Below, piece after piece: positions 1 to 8,221 of a DNA stretch of 18,908 bases (the stretch's first letter is position 1; the number at the start of each line of letters is the position of its first letter). The position numbers and the translations under genes were made by a program. Below the pieces are notes generated by a model that was not told where the DNA came from, did no database searches, and saw only the letters and a list, made by a program, of their open reading frames with translations. This stretch comes from Chloroflexota bacterium. GTDB taxonomy: Bacteria; Chloroflexota; Limnocylindria; Limnocylindrales; CSP1-4. Where the stretch lies: assembly GCA_003158495.1 (NCBI GenBank), contig PMJT01000129.1, positions 1-18,908 on the forward strand, in the 5' to 3' direction.

Positions 1-99
1 CTGGCGTCGATGATGCACGGCTTCCCGACGACGTCGCGCGTTTTCGACGGCCTGTACGCCGAGGCTCTCAAGGAACTTCGGGCGCCGGTCCCGGCCTGA
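1..99 (+). CDS. C-terminal fragment of an unidentified protein
   Basis: An open frame enters from the window edge and ends at TGA 97-99, giving the last 32 residues of a protein. The codons are GC-rich in the third position, as in the neighbours. The piece HGFPTTSRVFDGLY followed by a short helix-like tail is weakly reminiscent of the C-terminal dimerisation region of pyridine-nucleotide disulfide oxidoreductases (HPT-S motif). That likeness is a guess from too little sequence, and no function should be assigned. It converges with the MFS gene across a strong hairpin at 107-139. Confidence 0.5.
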   Translation: MASMMHGFPTTSRVFDGLYAEALKELRAPVPA

Positions 100-106
100 G
101 GCGAAT

Positions 107-139
107 CTCGAAGCCCGACGGTGACCAGCGGGCTTCGAG
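107..139. terminator. Hairpin between convergent genes (likely bidirectional terminator)
   Basis: The 11-base arms CTCGAAGCCCG (107-117) and CGGGCTTCGAG (129-139) are perfectly complementary around an 11-base loop. It sits between the stop of the plus-strand fragment and the stop of the minus-strand MFS gene, where a shared terminator is expected. Neither side has a good T tract, so it is either a GC-rich stem that works without one or just a 3'-end stabiliser. Confidence 0.6.
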
Positions 140-180
140 CTAGTGGCGTGGCGTGCCGGGCCGGCCCGGCCGGGACACGG

Positions 181-1611
181 CTACGCAGCCAGTTCCGCTT
201 CGCTGGGGAGGAGCCGCTCGACTGGCGTCTTCGCGCGCTGGAGCCGGGCCACGGCCGCCGGCAGTGCCAGCGCCAGGGCCGCGCCGACGGCTACGACTGC
301 AGCCCCGGTCCAGACGCCGGGGATCAGCCCGGCGGTATACGTCTGCGGGCTGGCATAGGAACCGGTCGCGGAGAAGATCGCCCCGAGAACCGCGATTCCG
401 AAGACGCCGCCGAGCTCGCGGATCGTGTTGTTCGCACCCGACGCCTTGCCTTCCTCCTCGCGCGGAACCGCGGACAGGACCACGTTCGCGATCGGGGCGA
501 AGAAGAGTCCCATGCCTGCGCCGCTCATCACGAAGGCCGGCACGAGGCTCGGATACGAGACGGTGGTGGAGGTGATGGCTGCGATCCAGCCGAGGCCGAT
601 GGCCATGAGCGTCAGGCCGACTACGAGGATCGGCCGGCCGCCGATGCGGCCCGAAGCCCAGCCGGCAATCGGGGCCACGATAACCGGCGTGGCGGTCCAG
701 GGCAGGATGCGGAGGCCGGACTCGAGCGGATTGAGCCCTTGGACGATCTGGAAGAACTGCGAGAGAAGGAAGATCGAGCCGAACATTCCGAACGACATCA
801 GGAACGAGATGCCGTTGGCAACCACCGACGAGCGGCGGCTGAAGAGATTGAGCGGCAGTATCGGGTTGCGGGTCCGGTTCTCCCAGGCCACGAAGGCAAC
901 CATGAACGCCGCGCCCGCCGCGATCGCGCCGAGGACCTCGCCGTTGGTCCAGCCGAGGCCGTTGCCGTGGGTCACTCCCCAGACGATGCCGACGAGGCCG
1001 ATGCTGGCGATGGCCACTCCCACTAGATCGAGCGAGCGGTCCGGGCCGTGGCTCTCGGGCAGTCGAAGCTGGGCCAGGACGACGGTGACGACGCCGATCG
1101 GGACGTTGATCCAGAAGATCCAGTGCCACGACACACCCTGGGTAATCGCGCCGCCGACGACAGGACCGACCGCTATCGCCAGGCCACCGATGCCGCCCCA
1201 CGCCCCCAGGGCGAGCGGCCGCTTCTCTGCAGAGACGGCCGCCGAGAGGATCGTCAGCGTCAGCGGCATCGAGATGGCGCCGCCGAGGCCCTGCAAGGCT
1301 CGCGCCGCGATAAGCATCCCGCTGCTCGGGGACAGGGCCGCGGCGGCCGACCCGATCGTGAAGATGGCCACGCCGACGGTGAACATCCGCCGGCGACCGA
1401 AGCGGTCGCCGAGGGCCGCGCCCATGAGCAGCAGCGCCGCGAAGGTGAGCGTGTAGGCGTTGACAGTCCATTCGAGGTCGCCAAGGGACGCATTGAGGTC
1501 GCGCCGGATGACCGGCAGGGCCATTGTCACGACCAGGTTGTCCAGGCTGACCATGAACAGGGCGATCGTGACTATGGCGAAGGTCCAGAGGGTCGATGTA
1601 CGGCGGGTCAT
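181..1611 (-). CDS. MFS drug efflux transporter, DHA2 (EmrB/QacA) type
   Basis: A proton-driven inner-membrane exporter of the 14-helix drug:H+ antiporter class, predicted to pump toxic hydrophobic compounds out of the cell. From the ATG start, motif D1 (LDNLVVTMALP) is at residues 23-33, motif A (GAALGDRFGRR) at 64-74 and antiporter motif C (GPVVGGAI) at 149-156. Hydrophobic segments continue to about residue 455, and the length of 476 residues is normal for the family. I chose ATG at 1611, preceded by GGAG. An in-frame TTG at 1629 would add six residues but has no Shine-Dalgarno sequence. The gene lies 64 bp downstream of the same-strand tetR, with an operator-like palindrome in the gap, so a TetR-controlled efflux cassette is likely. 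The substrate is unknown. Confidence 0.93.
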   Translation of the reverse strand: MTRRTSTLWTFAIVTIALFMVSLDNLVVTMALPVIRRDLNASLGDLEWTVNAYTLTFAALLLMGAALGDRFGRRRMFTVGVAIFTIGSAAAALSPSSGMLIAARALQGLGGAISMPLTLTILSAAVSAEKRPLALGAWGGIGGLAIAVGPVVGGAITQGVSWHWIFWINVPIGVVTVVLAQLRLPESHGPDRSLDLVGVAIASIGLVGIVWGVTHGNGLGWTNGEVLGAIAAGAAFMVAFVAWENRTRNPILPLNLFSRRSSVVANGISFLMSFGMFGSIFLLSQFFQIVQGLNPLESGLRILPWTATPVIVAPIAGWASGRIGGRPILVVGLTLMAIGLGWIAAITSTTVSYPSLVPAFVMSGAGMGLFFAPIANVVLSAVPREEEGKASGANNTIRELGGVFGIAVLGAIFSATGSYASPQTYTAGLIPGVWTGAAVVAVGAALALALPAAVARLQRAKTPVERLLPSEAELAA

Positions 1612-1632
1612 GGCAATTCGCGTCTCCAACTA

Positions 1633-1650
1633 ATTGAGTGATCACTAAGT
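1633..1650. promoter_or_regulatory. Operator-like palindrome upstream of the MFS gene
   Basis: On the minus strand this reads ACTTAGTGATCACTCAAT, with a perfect 10-bp core AGTGATCACT at 1637-1646. Its first nine bases, ACTTAGTGA, match exactly the palindrome in front of tetR at 2250-2267. Over 18 bp, 13 positions agree. The same unusual AT-rich word before regulator and pump strongly suggests a TetR binding site, with a separate regulated promoter for the pump. A candidate -35 (TTGCGC) and -10 (TCAATT) flank it on the minus strand but are weak. Confidence 0.75.
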
Positions 1651-1675
1651 TTGTTGCGCAAAAAAAGGGATCGGG

Positions 1676-2242
1676 CTAGCAAGAGGCGAGTTCTCCTCCC
1701 AGCAGATCCGGGAAGAAGTCCTCCATCGAAGCGGTGTCGCTGATGCTCGCGACCACATTGATGAGCATTCCGTCGGCGAAGAAGCCCCGGACCGCGGTCT
1801 CGTCGCCGCCGGATACCGTGGCGACCGTCTTCCACAGCTCGATGTAGCCATCACGAACGAACGCCTGGATCTCGTGGTCCTGGCAGGCGGCATACGCCTG
1901 CAGCTGCAGCCTCAGGACGCCGCGGTCGGCCGCCAGGAGGCGGATGTAGGCGTGGCCCATCTGCTCGAGGGTCTGCTTGGGGTTCAGGCCGGCCGCGCGG
2001 GCGGCATTGCCCGACTGCTCGAATGTCCGATGCGTCCGTGCGAAGCAGTCGCGCACGGCGGCGATGAACAGCTCCTTCTTGGTCCCGAAGAGCTGGAAGA
2101 GGTAGGGCTGAGAAACCCCGGCGCGCCGGGCGATCGCGTCCGTAGAGGTCCCGGCGTAGCCGCCGACGGCGAACTCGATGGAAGCGGCGGCGACGATCTC
2201 GTCGCGTCGTTCCTCGGCCGTGAGTCGGGTGGCTGCGCTCAT
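1676..2242 (-). CDS. TetR/AcrR family transcriptional repressor
   Basis: A 188-residue DNA-binding repressor, typical in length for the family. The N-terminal helix-turn-helix lies at about residues 27-56 (GGYAGTSTDAIARRAGVSQ, then YLFQLFGTKKELF), the classic TetR signature. The remaining all-helical part would bind a ligand and dimerise. The gene is directly upstream of the MFS pump on the same strand. ATG 2242 follows its -10 element by only 6 nt and lacks a ribosome binding site, so the mRNA is probably leaderless. It likely represses itself and the pump through the paired palindromes and is released by a pump substrate. The ligand cannot be read from sequence. Confidence 0.93.
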   Translation of the reverse strand: MSAATRLTAEERRDEIVAAASIEFAVGGYAGTSTDAIARRAGVSQPYLFQLFGTKKELFIAAVRDCFARTHRTFEQSGNAARAAGLNPKQTLEQMGHAYIRLLAADRGVLRLQLQAYAACQDHEIQAFVRDGYIELWKTVATVSGGDETAVRGFFADGMLINVVASISDTASMEDFFPDLLGGELASC

Positions 2243-2248
2243 GCGCGT

Positions 2249-2277
2249 AACTTAGTGAGTACTAAGTCACTTGTCAA
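2249..2277 (-). promoter_or_regulatory. tetR promoter with embedded operator palindrome
   Basis: Minus strand: a perfect -35 TTGACA (2277-2272), a 17-bp spacer, then TAAGTT (2254-2249) as a plausible -10. The operator ACTTAGT-4 nt-ACTAAGT (2250-2267) fills the spacer and covers most of the -10, so a bound repressor would exclude RNA polymerase. The -10 ends 6 nt before ATG 2242, so transcription should begin at or next to the start codon. The promoter boxes are read directly; the transcription start is inferred. Confidence 0.75.
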
Positions 2278-2308
2278 GAGCATTCCGCCACGCCGCGCCT
2301 GAGGGCTC

Positions 2309-3430
2309 CTACCGCAACGCCCGCGCCGCGTACTCGTCCAGTCGGGCAAGGGCTTCGGGCATGTTCGAGCGGCCGTAGCCGATCCGGAAGTGATTGCCCG
2401 TGTCCGCGAAGACGGTGCCGGGCAGGATGAGCGTGCCCGTGTCGCGGACGAGATCCTCGGCGATGGCGTCGATCGGGACGTCGCGCGCGAGGCGCGGAAA
2501 GCCGATGCTGCCGCCCCGCGGCCGGACCCACTCGAAGGTTCCCGCCCATTTGTCGAAGAAGCCGTCGAGCAACAACATGTTGGCCTCGACGATGGCCCGG
2601 TTTCGCGCGAGGACGGTGTCGCGGGCACGCAGCGCGATCAGCGCCAGCACCTCTGCCGGGGCGGACGCGCAGATCGTGGTGTAGTCCTTGAATGCTGCAA
2701 GCCGCGCGAGGAGATCGCGGTCACGTGTCGCCACCCAGCCGATTCGCAGGCCGGCGAGTGCGAACGACTTGGACATGACGCCAATGCTGACGCCGGTGGG
2801 GGAGGCGTCTGCGCCGGCCGGCAGGCGGTCGGCGGGATCGAACTCGAGGAATCGATAGACCTCATCGACCACGAGCCGGGCGCCCGGCTCGGCCGCCAGC
2901 TCGATCAACCGGTCGAAGGTAGACCGGTCGCTCAGTGACCCGGTCGGGTTGTGCGGCTCGTTGACCAGGATCAGGCGCGTGTTGGGGCGGAGGGCGCGTC
3001 GGACGTCGTCGACGTTCAGTCGCCAGCCGTCGGCCTCCCGCAGTTCGACCCGCGTGACGTCCGCCCCGGTCGATCGGGCGACTTCGGCGAGTGACTGGTA
3101 GGCTGGCCGGACGACGATCGCATGATCTCCGGGACCGAGCAGGACGTTGTGGAGGGCAAAGATCGCCTCCTCGGCGCCGGCGAAGACCAGCACGTCGTCC
3201 GCCGCGACTCGCTGATAGAGCGTCGCGATCTCGGCTCGCAGGGCCGGGTCGCCCGCCGACTCGGTGTAGCCCAGCCTGAGCGAATCCCAGCGTTGACGGC
3301 CGTCTTCGTCCGCCAGGGCAAGCACCTCCGACATCGGCCAGCCTTCGATATCCGAGGCACACAGGAGCAATTCGGCCTTGAACTCCCACCGGGCGAAGAA
3401 TCGCTCGAGGGCGAAATCCTGCAGGCGCAT
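2309..3430 (-). CDS. PLP-dependent aminotransferase, class I/II (fold type I)
   Basis: A 373-residue cytosolic PLP enzyme expected to transfer or remove the amino group of an amino acid. Visible motifs: NEPHNPTG (157-164, with the cofactor-ring asparagine N161), DEVY (189-192, the Asp that pairs with the pyridine nitrogen and the Tyr that binds the cofactor), SKSFALAGLRIGW (220-232, K221 as the Schiff-base lysine), and FRIGYGR near the C-terminus, which should supply the substrate-carboxylate arginine. All key residues are present. ATG 3430 has GGAGG four bases upstream. Its N-terminus (FFARWEF, then SDIEGW) resembles poorly characterised members that use aspartate-like or unusual substrates rather than housekeeping AspC. 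It has no operon partner here, and the substrate is not known. Confidence 0.9.
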   Translation of the reverse strand: MRLQDFALERFFARWEFKAELLLCASDIEGWPMSEVLALADEDGRQRWDSLRLGYTESAGDPALRAEIATLYQRVAADDVLVFAGAEEAIFALHNVLLGPGDHAIVVRPAYQSLAEVARSTGADVTRVELREADGWRLNVDDVRRALRPNTRLILVNEPHNPTGSLSDRSTFDRLIELAAEPGARLVVDEVYRFLEFDPADRLPAGADASPTGVSIGVMSKSFALAGLRIGWVATRDRDLLARLAAFKDYTTICASAPAEVLALIALRARDTVLARNRAIVEANMLLLDGFFDKWAGTFEWVRPRGGSIGFPRLARDVPIDAIAEDLVRDTGTLILPGTVFADTGNHFRIGYGRSNMPEALARLDEYAARALR

Positions 3431-3682
3431 ATGACCTCCGTTCCAGTGGTCCTACGGTACCGAATCCGGGCAAATCGGCGTCGCTGTCCCCTGCATGCGC
3501 GGGCCGCCCGGCCGATACCTAGAGGGCGGGGCGACCGTTGCGGGCGTGCTTCGCTGGAATCCGCGAGCCCAGCACCCAGGGCCGGGCGAGCGGTTGCCGT
3601 GTACTAGTGGGTCATGTCCGATGGATCAAGCCGCGCATAGAGGGGCCGTCGCCACGCTGCCCGCGGACGGAGGGACGATCGC

Positions 3683-6040
3683 GTGAACCTGACCGGGGCA
3701 ACGCACCTCGCCAGGGGCGGCCGCCGCCTCGGCCGCCGCAACCTGCGCAGCTACGCGGCGGCGCTTGCGGCTGCCTACGCGCACAGGTACGGGCTGGCGA
3801 CGCTCACCGTCGGCGTGGCCGTAACTTCGGTTTCGTCGGTGCTCGAACTCCTCAACCCCGGCAACTACTGGCTTCTCTTCGAGGACATCTCCTGCGCGGT
3901 GGCGCCGTTGACCGCCGCGATGGCCGTCGCAATAGCAGCGTCGCGCGGCGACTCGGAGTTCAGGACTTTCCGCCGGTGCCTGGCTTTCTCGGTCGGCCTG
4001 ACAGCGGTCGGCCAGCTCATCGCCGATCTACCCGACCTCTTCGGTCGGACCGTTGTCCTGCTCGGAGCCGTGTCGGACGTGTGCTATGTCGTAGGGGCAG
4101 CTCTCGGCATAGGCACGCTGACGGTTACGCTCTATCGCCAGCTCCCGCCCCGCGCTCGTCCGACGGTCCTCCTCGACGCACTCGTAATCCTGTTCGCGGG
4201 AATGACCTTTGTGTTCGCTAACTGGCTGCACCAGAGTTTCATGCCGGGCGACCAGGTGGCCTTCCTGTTCGCCGACCCGACGTCGAACCTCCTGGTCCCT
4301 CTGGCCTCGACCATCTTCTTCGCCAGCGCCGGAGCCGTTGTGGTGGCGGCCTTCTCTCTGAAGCTCGAGCCGGCGCCGAGGGGCGTCTGGGCGGTGACGC
4401 TGGGCATGGCCCTGCTGGCCCTGGCCTGGCAGGGCTGGATCGGCCGGTTCCTGTCCGGGGCGCCGGACACCATCGAGCCGATGGACGTGATCTTCCCCGC
4501 CGGCGTCCTGATCACGGCATACGGCGGCGTCACCTGGACGCTCGCGCGAGGCGGAGGAGTCCGCTACGAGCGCATCGCCCGCAGGACCTCCGATCTGCTG
4601 CCGGTCGTGGCCATCGTTGGTTGCGCAATCCTGGACGTCATGCCCAGGACGCGGCCGCTGGAAGTGGATCCGATCGCGGTCGGCACGGCCGCCGTGGTGC
4701 TATTGGCGGTCATGCGCCAGTGGATCCTCCAGCGCCGCGAACGGGCCGTTACGGCACGGTTGAGTACCGAGATGAGCGAGCGGGCGGCAACGACCATCTC
4801 CCTGGCCCGCCTCGATGCGGCGCCGACTATCGAAGCCACGGCCGACCGGATCTGCTCGGAAGCCCTGCACATCGACGGCATCGACACCGTCGTTCTCTTC
4901 GCCTTCAGCCCGATTGGCGTGGTGCCTATCGCCCGTTCCGGCGCGGAATGCCGACCGATCGTAGTGGGCGATCCGCTACCGGACGAGTACGGCCGCGAGC
5001 TCATGGAGCACGCGGCGTTTGGCGTGTGGCTCGAGTCGTGGACCGGCCGCAGCGCGCGGGATGACTTCGACAGGGCCACGATCGCCTCCGGGCTGCGCGC
5101 AGATGCCCTGGCTCCGCTGATCTGGAATGACGAACCCATCGGGCTGCTGTCGATGGGCGCGACCTCCGCCGCACACGAGCGCCGCCTTGCCGACCGGCTG
5201 GCGACCCTGACCGAGTTCAGCGTCATGTCGGCGGCCGTTCTCGGCCCGATGCTCTCGGAGCGCTGGCAGCGCGACCGCATGCGGGCCGACGTTCATGGCG
5301 CCATCGTGGCCCACGCGTTCACCCCAGTCTTCCAGCCGATCGTCGACCTCGCCACACACGAGTTCGTCGGCTACGAGGCCCTGACCCGGTTCAACGACGG
5401 CAAGCGGCCGGACCTGCGCTTCCTCGAAGCCGACAAGGTCGGGATGATGGTCCAGCTGGAAATGGCGACTCTCCACGCCCAGGTCGAGCAGGCCCGGCGG
5501 CTGCCCGACGGCGCGTTCCTGAGCCTCAACGTCTCGCCCGCCCTCGCCACCTGCCTGACGCCGTTGCTCGACGTCCTGGGAGCGGCCGATCGCGCCATCG
5601 TCCTCGAGGTCACCGAGCACGTCGAGATCGACGACTACCCGAAGCTTATGGCGGCCCTCAACCAGGTTCGACCGCACGTGATGCTGGCTGTCGACGACGC
5701 CGGCGCCGGCTACGCCGGACTGCGCCACATCCTCGAGCTGCGGCCCGAGTTCGTGAAGCTGGACATCTCGCTCGTCCGCAACATCGACTCGGACCCGGCA
5801 CGGCAGGCGATGGTCGCCGGCATGGCCCGCTTCGCCGAGAGCGTCGGCTGCGCTCTGATCGCAGAGGGCATCGAGTCGGAGAACGAGCTCGCTGCTCTGA
5901 GACTGCTCCACGTCGAGTTCGGACAGGGCTACTTCCTTGCCCGGCCGGCGACGATCGAGGCGATCGTGGGATCCCAGGAAGCCCCGGTGGGAATGGCCGC
6001 AAAGCCCGCGAAGACGCGCCGCCGGGCCAGGGCGGCCTAG
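3683..6040 (+). CDS. Membrane-bound GAF-EAL cyclic-di-GMP phosphodiesterase
   Basis: A 785-residue protein predicted to hydrolyse c-di-GMP at the cytoplasmic face of the membrane. The N-terminal third (about 38-345) has roughly eight to ten hydrophobic helices of a sensor type I do not recognise. A GAF-like domain follows (about 375-525), then an EAL domain (about 545-770). The catalytic set looks complete: EAL motif E565-A-L-x-R, N616 (LNVSP), E642 in EVTEH, the D671-D672 pair (DDAGAG), K692, E728 and E731 (AEGIE), and Q748 (GQGYF). There is no GGDEF domain, so it should be a dedicated phosphodiesterase. The start is GTG, with GGAGGG eight bases upstream. A PilZ c-di-GMP receptor is encoded 0.8 kb downstream on the same strand. 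Confidence 0.92.
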   Translation: MNLTGATHLARGGRRLGRRNLRSYAAALAAAYAHRYGLATLTVGVAVTSVSSVLELLNPGNYWLLFEDISCAVAPLTAAMAVAIAASRGDSEFRTFRRCLAFSVGLTAVGQLIADLPDLFGRTVVLLGAVSDVCYVVGAALGIGTLTVTLYRQLPPRARPTVLLDALVILFAGMTFVFANWLHQSFMPGDQVAFLFADPTSNLLVPLASTIFFASAGAVVVAAFSLKLEPAPRGVWAVTLGMALLALAWQGWIGRFLSGAPDTIEPMDVIFPAGVLITAYGGVTWTLARGGGVRYERIARRTSDLLPVVAIVGCAILDVMPRTRPLEVDPIAVGTAAVVLLAVMRQWILQRRERAVTARLSTEMSERAATTISLARLDAAPTIEATADRICSEALHIDGIDTVVLFAFSPIGVVPIARSGAECRPIVVGDPLPDEYGRELMEHAAFGVWLESWTGRSARDDFDRATIASGLRADALAPLIWNDEPIGLLSMGATSAAHERRLADRLATLTEFSVMSAAVLGPMLSERWQRDRMRADVHGAIVAHAFTPVFQPIVDLATHEFVGYEALTRFNDGKRPDLRFLEADKVGMMVQLEMATLHAQVEQARRLPDGAFLSLNVSPALATCLTPLLDVLGAADRAIVLEVTEHVEIDDYPKLMAALNQVRPHVMLAVDDAGAGYAGLRHILELRPEFVKLDISLVRNIDSDPARQAMVAGMARFAESVGCALIAEGIESENELAALRLLHVEFGQGYFLARPATIEAIVGSQEAPVGMAAKPAKTRRRARAA

Positions 6041-6145
6041 TCCTCCTGGCCCTTGACCCTGGGCCACCGCCGATCGGAGGATCGGGCGACGCCCACTGGA
6101 TCCGCGGCCCGGGGCCGCAGGCGAGGGCGAGAGGCAGGGAGAGCA

Positions 6146-6613
6146 ATGACCACCGGCGCCACCGCCTTTTCCGCGCGCTCCATTCCGCGGCCAACGATGA
6201 CCCGTTCCGGACGGATGGCCGTCGGGCTGCTTATCTTCCTTGGCATCGGGGCGTTGGCCGGCGGCATCGCCCTGGCGTCCAGGCCGGACGGCAGTGTCAT
6301 GCAGTTCCCGCTGAGCCTGCTGAACGGCAGCCCATTCCCGGACTACTTCTATCCCGGCCTGATCCTGGGCGGGCTCTTCGGCGTCGGCTCACTCGTGGTG
6401 GCGCTCCTGGGCGTTCGCGGCTGGCATGTCGCGCCATTCCTCGCATTCGCCATCGGCTGCGCCCAGATGATCTGGATCGTCGTGGAGCTTGCGATCATCA
6501 AGGAACTCTCGTTCCTCCATCCCGTCATGTTCGCCGTGGGACTCGGGATCGTGATGGGGTCGGTCCGGTGGGGCTGGCCGACATTCGAGGGCTGGCGGGC
6601 CGCTCGCGGCTGA
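6146..6613 (+). CDS. Small four-helix membrane protein, function unknown
   Basis: A 155-residue protein with four predicted transmembrane helices at about 24-44, 67-90, 96-118 and 124-141, and a short soluble N-terminus. I do not recognise a named family. The frame is open from 6053, but ATG 6146 is preceded by AGGGAGAG, and the residues encoded before it are Arg-rich and not protein-like, so I place the start there. A later ATG at 6197 is possible. It lies between the EAL phosphodiesterase and the PilZ gene on the same strand, with gaps of 105 and 225 bp. A link to c-di-GMP signalling is suggested only by position. Confidence 0.75.
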   Translation: MTTGATAFSARSIPRPTMTRSGRMAVGLLIFLGIGALAGGIALASRPDGSVMQFPLSLLNGSPFPDYFYPGLILGGLFGVGSLVVALLGVRGWHVAPFLAFAIGCAQMIWIVVELAIIKELSFLHPVMFAVGLGIVMGSVRWGWPTFEGWRAARG

Positions 6614-6838
6614 CCGGTTACGTATGGCCGCTCCACAACAGGACTGAAGGCCCAGGCCGCGAGCCTCAATCGGCCGCAGGCGGCGACCGATTCCCCGTGT
6701 GAGCCTCGCTCGAGCCGAGCGACGAGTGCCTCCGGGGGAGCCATGGACGTCTCTGATTCCACGTTCCGCCGCCCACAGGTGGCGGCATCTGCCGGCCGGA
6801 CGAGCGGTTACCGGGCGGCAAGCGAATCGGCCTGGTAG

Positions 6839-7705
6839 ATGTCGGTCGATCCCAAGGACCTTTCCATCCACGACGACGTCATCGTCGAGACCGAACTCGA
6901 CGGCGGCCCGTTCAGTGTGACCGCGTTCGTCACCAACGTTGTCGGCGATGAACTCTGGCTGGCCAGCCGGCTGCCCGAGCCGCGGCTGGCCGAACTGGTG
7001 GGCGGCCAGTGGGTGTATCTGGCCTTCGGTCAGGGCGGGGCCCTGATCGTGGAGAGCGTCTTCCTGAGGCGGCTCGGCGGCTCGAAGTTCGGCTCCGAGA
7101 ATTGCCGGGTATTCGCGGTCCGTCGGCCCCAGGGCGTCGACACGGTCCAGCGGCGCGCCCACGTCCGGATTGATCTCGAGCGGACGGTCCGTATCCGATC
7201 GCTCGGTAGCCTCGAGGTAGACAAGATCGGGACCGCCAGGACGATAAACATCGGTGCCGGCGGCATCCTCTTCACAACCGAAATGCCACTTATCCTCGGC
7301 GAGCAGCTGCGGATCGCCCTCGTCCTGACATCGCGCGACATCGTGATCGCCGGCGGGACGATCGTCCGGATCGAGGATGGCGAGGGGCCCGGCGGGGTTG
7401 CCTCAACGGCCGGCTATCACGTCTCCGTCTCGAAGGTCGCCGTTCGCTTCGACAAGATTACCGGTGCGGACCAGGAGCGCATCACGTACCACATCCTGTC
7501 GGCGCAACGGGAGCGCCAGGCGACGCCGCTCCCGATCGTGGCCCGTGCGTACGCCGCGCCGGCGACCGCGGCAGAGTCCGTGCCGCCGTCACCCGCGGAC
7601 ATTCCGGCGCAGCTGCCGGCCTCCATGCCCGTTCGGGAGATGCCGCCGGCCGTTCGCGCCGAGGCCGAAGCCCAGGCTCTCCGGACGCCGCCTAATCCGG
7701 GGTGA
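6839..7705 (+). CDS. YcgR-like PilZ domain protein (c-di-GMP receptor)
   Basis: A 288-residue soluble protein. Residues about 8-95 form a beta-rich N-terminal domain like the YcgR/flagellar-brake module. Residues about 103-222 are a PilZ domain with the RxxxR c-di-GMP motif (QRRAHVR, R105/R106/R110). The second motif, usually D/NxSxxG, reads N137-I-G-A-G-G142, with Gly where Ser is normal. The last 60 residues are Ala/Pro-rich and probably disordered. The predicted role is to bind c-di-GMP and change motility, secretion or envelope behaviour, with the upstream EAL enzyme lowering the signal. ATG 6839 has no clear Shine-Dalgarno sequence. The 3' end overlaps the opposing GNAT gene by 14 bp. 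Confidence 0.88.
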   Translation: MSVDPKDLSIHDDVIVETELDGGPFSVTAFVTNVVGDELWLASRLPEPRLAELVGGQWVYLAFGQGGALIVESVFLRRLGGSKFGSENCRVFAVRRPQGVDTVQRRAHVRIDLERTVRIRSLGSLEVDKIGTARTINIGAGGILFTTEMPLILGEQLRIALVLTSRDIVIAGGTIVRIEDGEGPGGVASTAGYHVSVSKVAVRFDKITGADQERITYHILSAQRERQATPLPIVARAYAAPATAAESVPPSPADIPAQLPASMPVREMPPAVRAEAEAQALRTPPNPG

Positions 7706-8186
7706 GCTGCAGGTAGTTGCTGGGTCGAAAGCCCATGTCTTCGTACAGATGCCGGCCCTCGTCGCTGGCCCGAAGCCAGATCCGCCGGACGCCGGCACGC
7801 CGGGCCTCCTCGACGAGCCGCTCCATGAGGGCCCTCGCCAGCCCCATTCGGCGAGCGTCCGGCCGCGTGAAGACGTTGAGGATGTAGGCTTCGAGGCCCT
7901 TCGAGTTGGTCGGCCCCGGCGGATGCGGAAACCAGAGCAGCCCGGCCGAGGCGGCGGGCCGGCCGTCCAGGTCGGCCATCCAGGCAAGAAAGTCGCGCTC
8001 GAAATGCTCCTCGAGCCAGGCGGCGTTGTCGCGCCGCAGCGCGTCCAGGTCGGCTGGCGCGGGAAAGACCGCTTCCAGCATTGCCAGCCGGAATTCGAGG
8101 ATCGCCGGAAGATCCGCCCTTTCGGCGGGCCGAATCGAAACGCGGCCGGAGTCTCGTGGCGCCGTCATTCGGAAATGATGCGCCAT
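7692..8186 (-). CDS. GNAT family N-acetyltransferase
   Basis: A single-domain acetyl-CoA-dependent acetyltransferase of about 164 residues. The N-terminal part (VSIRPAERADLPAILEFR) is the usual first strand and helix. The acetyl-CoA loop is in NVFTRPDARRMGLARALM (R/Q-x-x-G-x-A signature), followed by the helix LVEEARRAGVRRIWLRAS and a C-terminal YEDMGF motif. The substrate is unknown. Start choices are GTG 8192, ATG 8186 (used here) and ATG 8168; none has a strong ribosome binding site. It lies about 35 bp downstream of the proline-rich membrane protein gene on the same strand, so the two may be co-transcribed. It ends inside the 3' end of the convergent PilZ gene. Confidence 0.88.
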   Translation of the reverse strand: MAHHFRMTAPRDSGRVSIRPAERADLPAILEFRLAMLEAVFPAPADLDALRRDNAAWLEEHFERDFLAWMADLDGRPAASAGLLWFPHPPGPTNSKGLEAYILNVFTRPDARRMGLARALMERLVEEARRAGVRRIWLRASDEGRHLYEDMGFRPSNYLQLTPD

Positions 8187-8221
8187 GGACACCGGCCGCG
8201 TCCTGATTGGAGCTGCGAGTG

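Noticed and set aside
140..1645. 501-residue minus-strand ORF overlapping the MFS gene
   Set aside because: It is Arg/Pro/Gly/His-rich with no domain, in another frame of a clear transporter gene; a shadow of high-GC codon bias.
1651..1675. T run on the minus strand just after the tetR stop, as a terminator
   Set aside because: A 7-base T run is present, but no stable hairpin precedes it; it more likely belongs to the pump promoter region.
3495..3686. 63-residue plus-strand ORF ending in a GTGA overlap with the EAL gene
   Set aside because: It has no ribosome binding site and a Pro/Gly/Arg shadow-like composition. The overlap is suggestive, but I see nothing protein-like in it.
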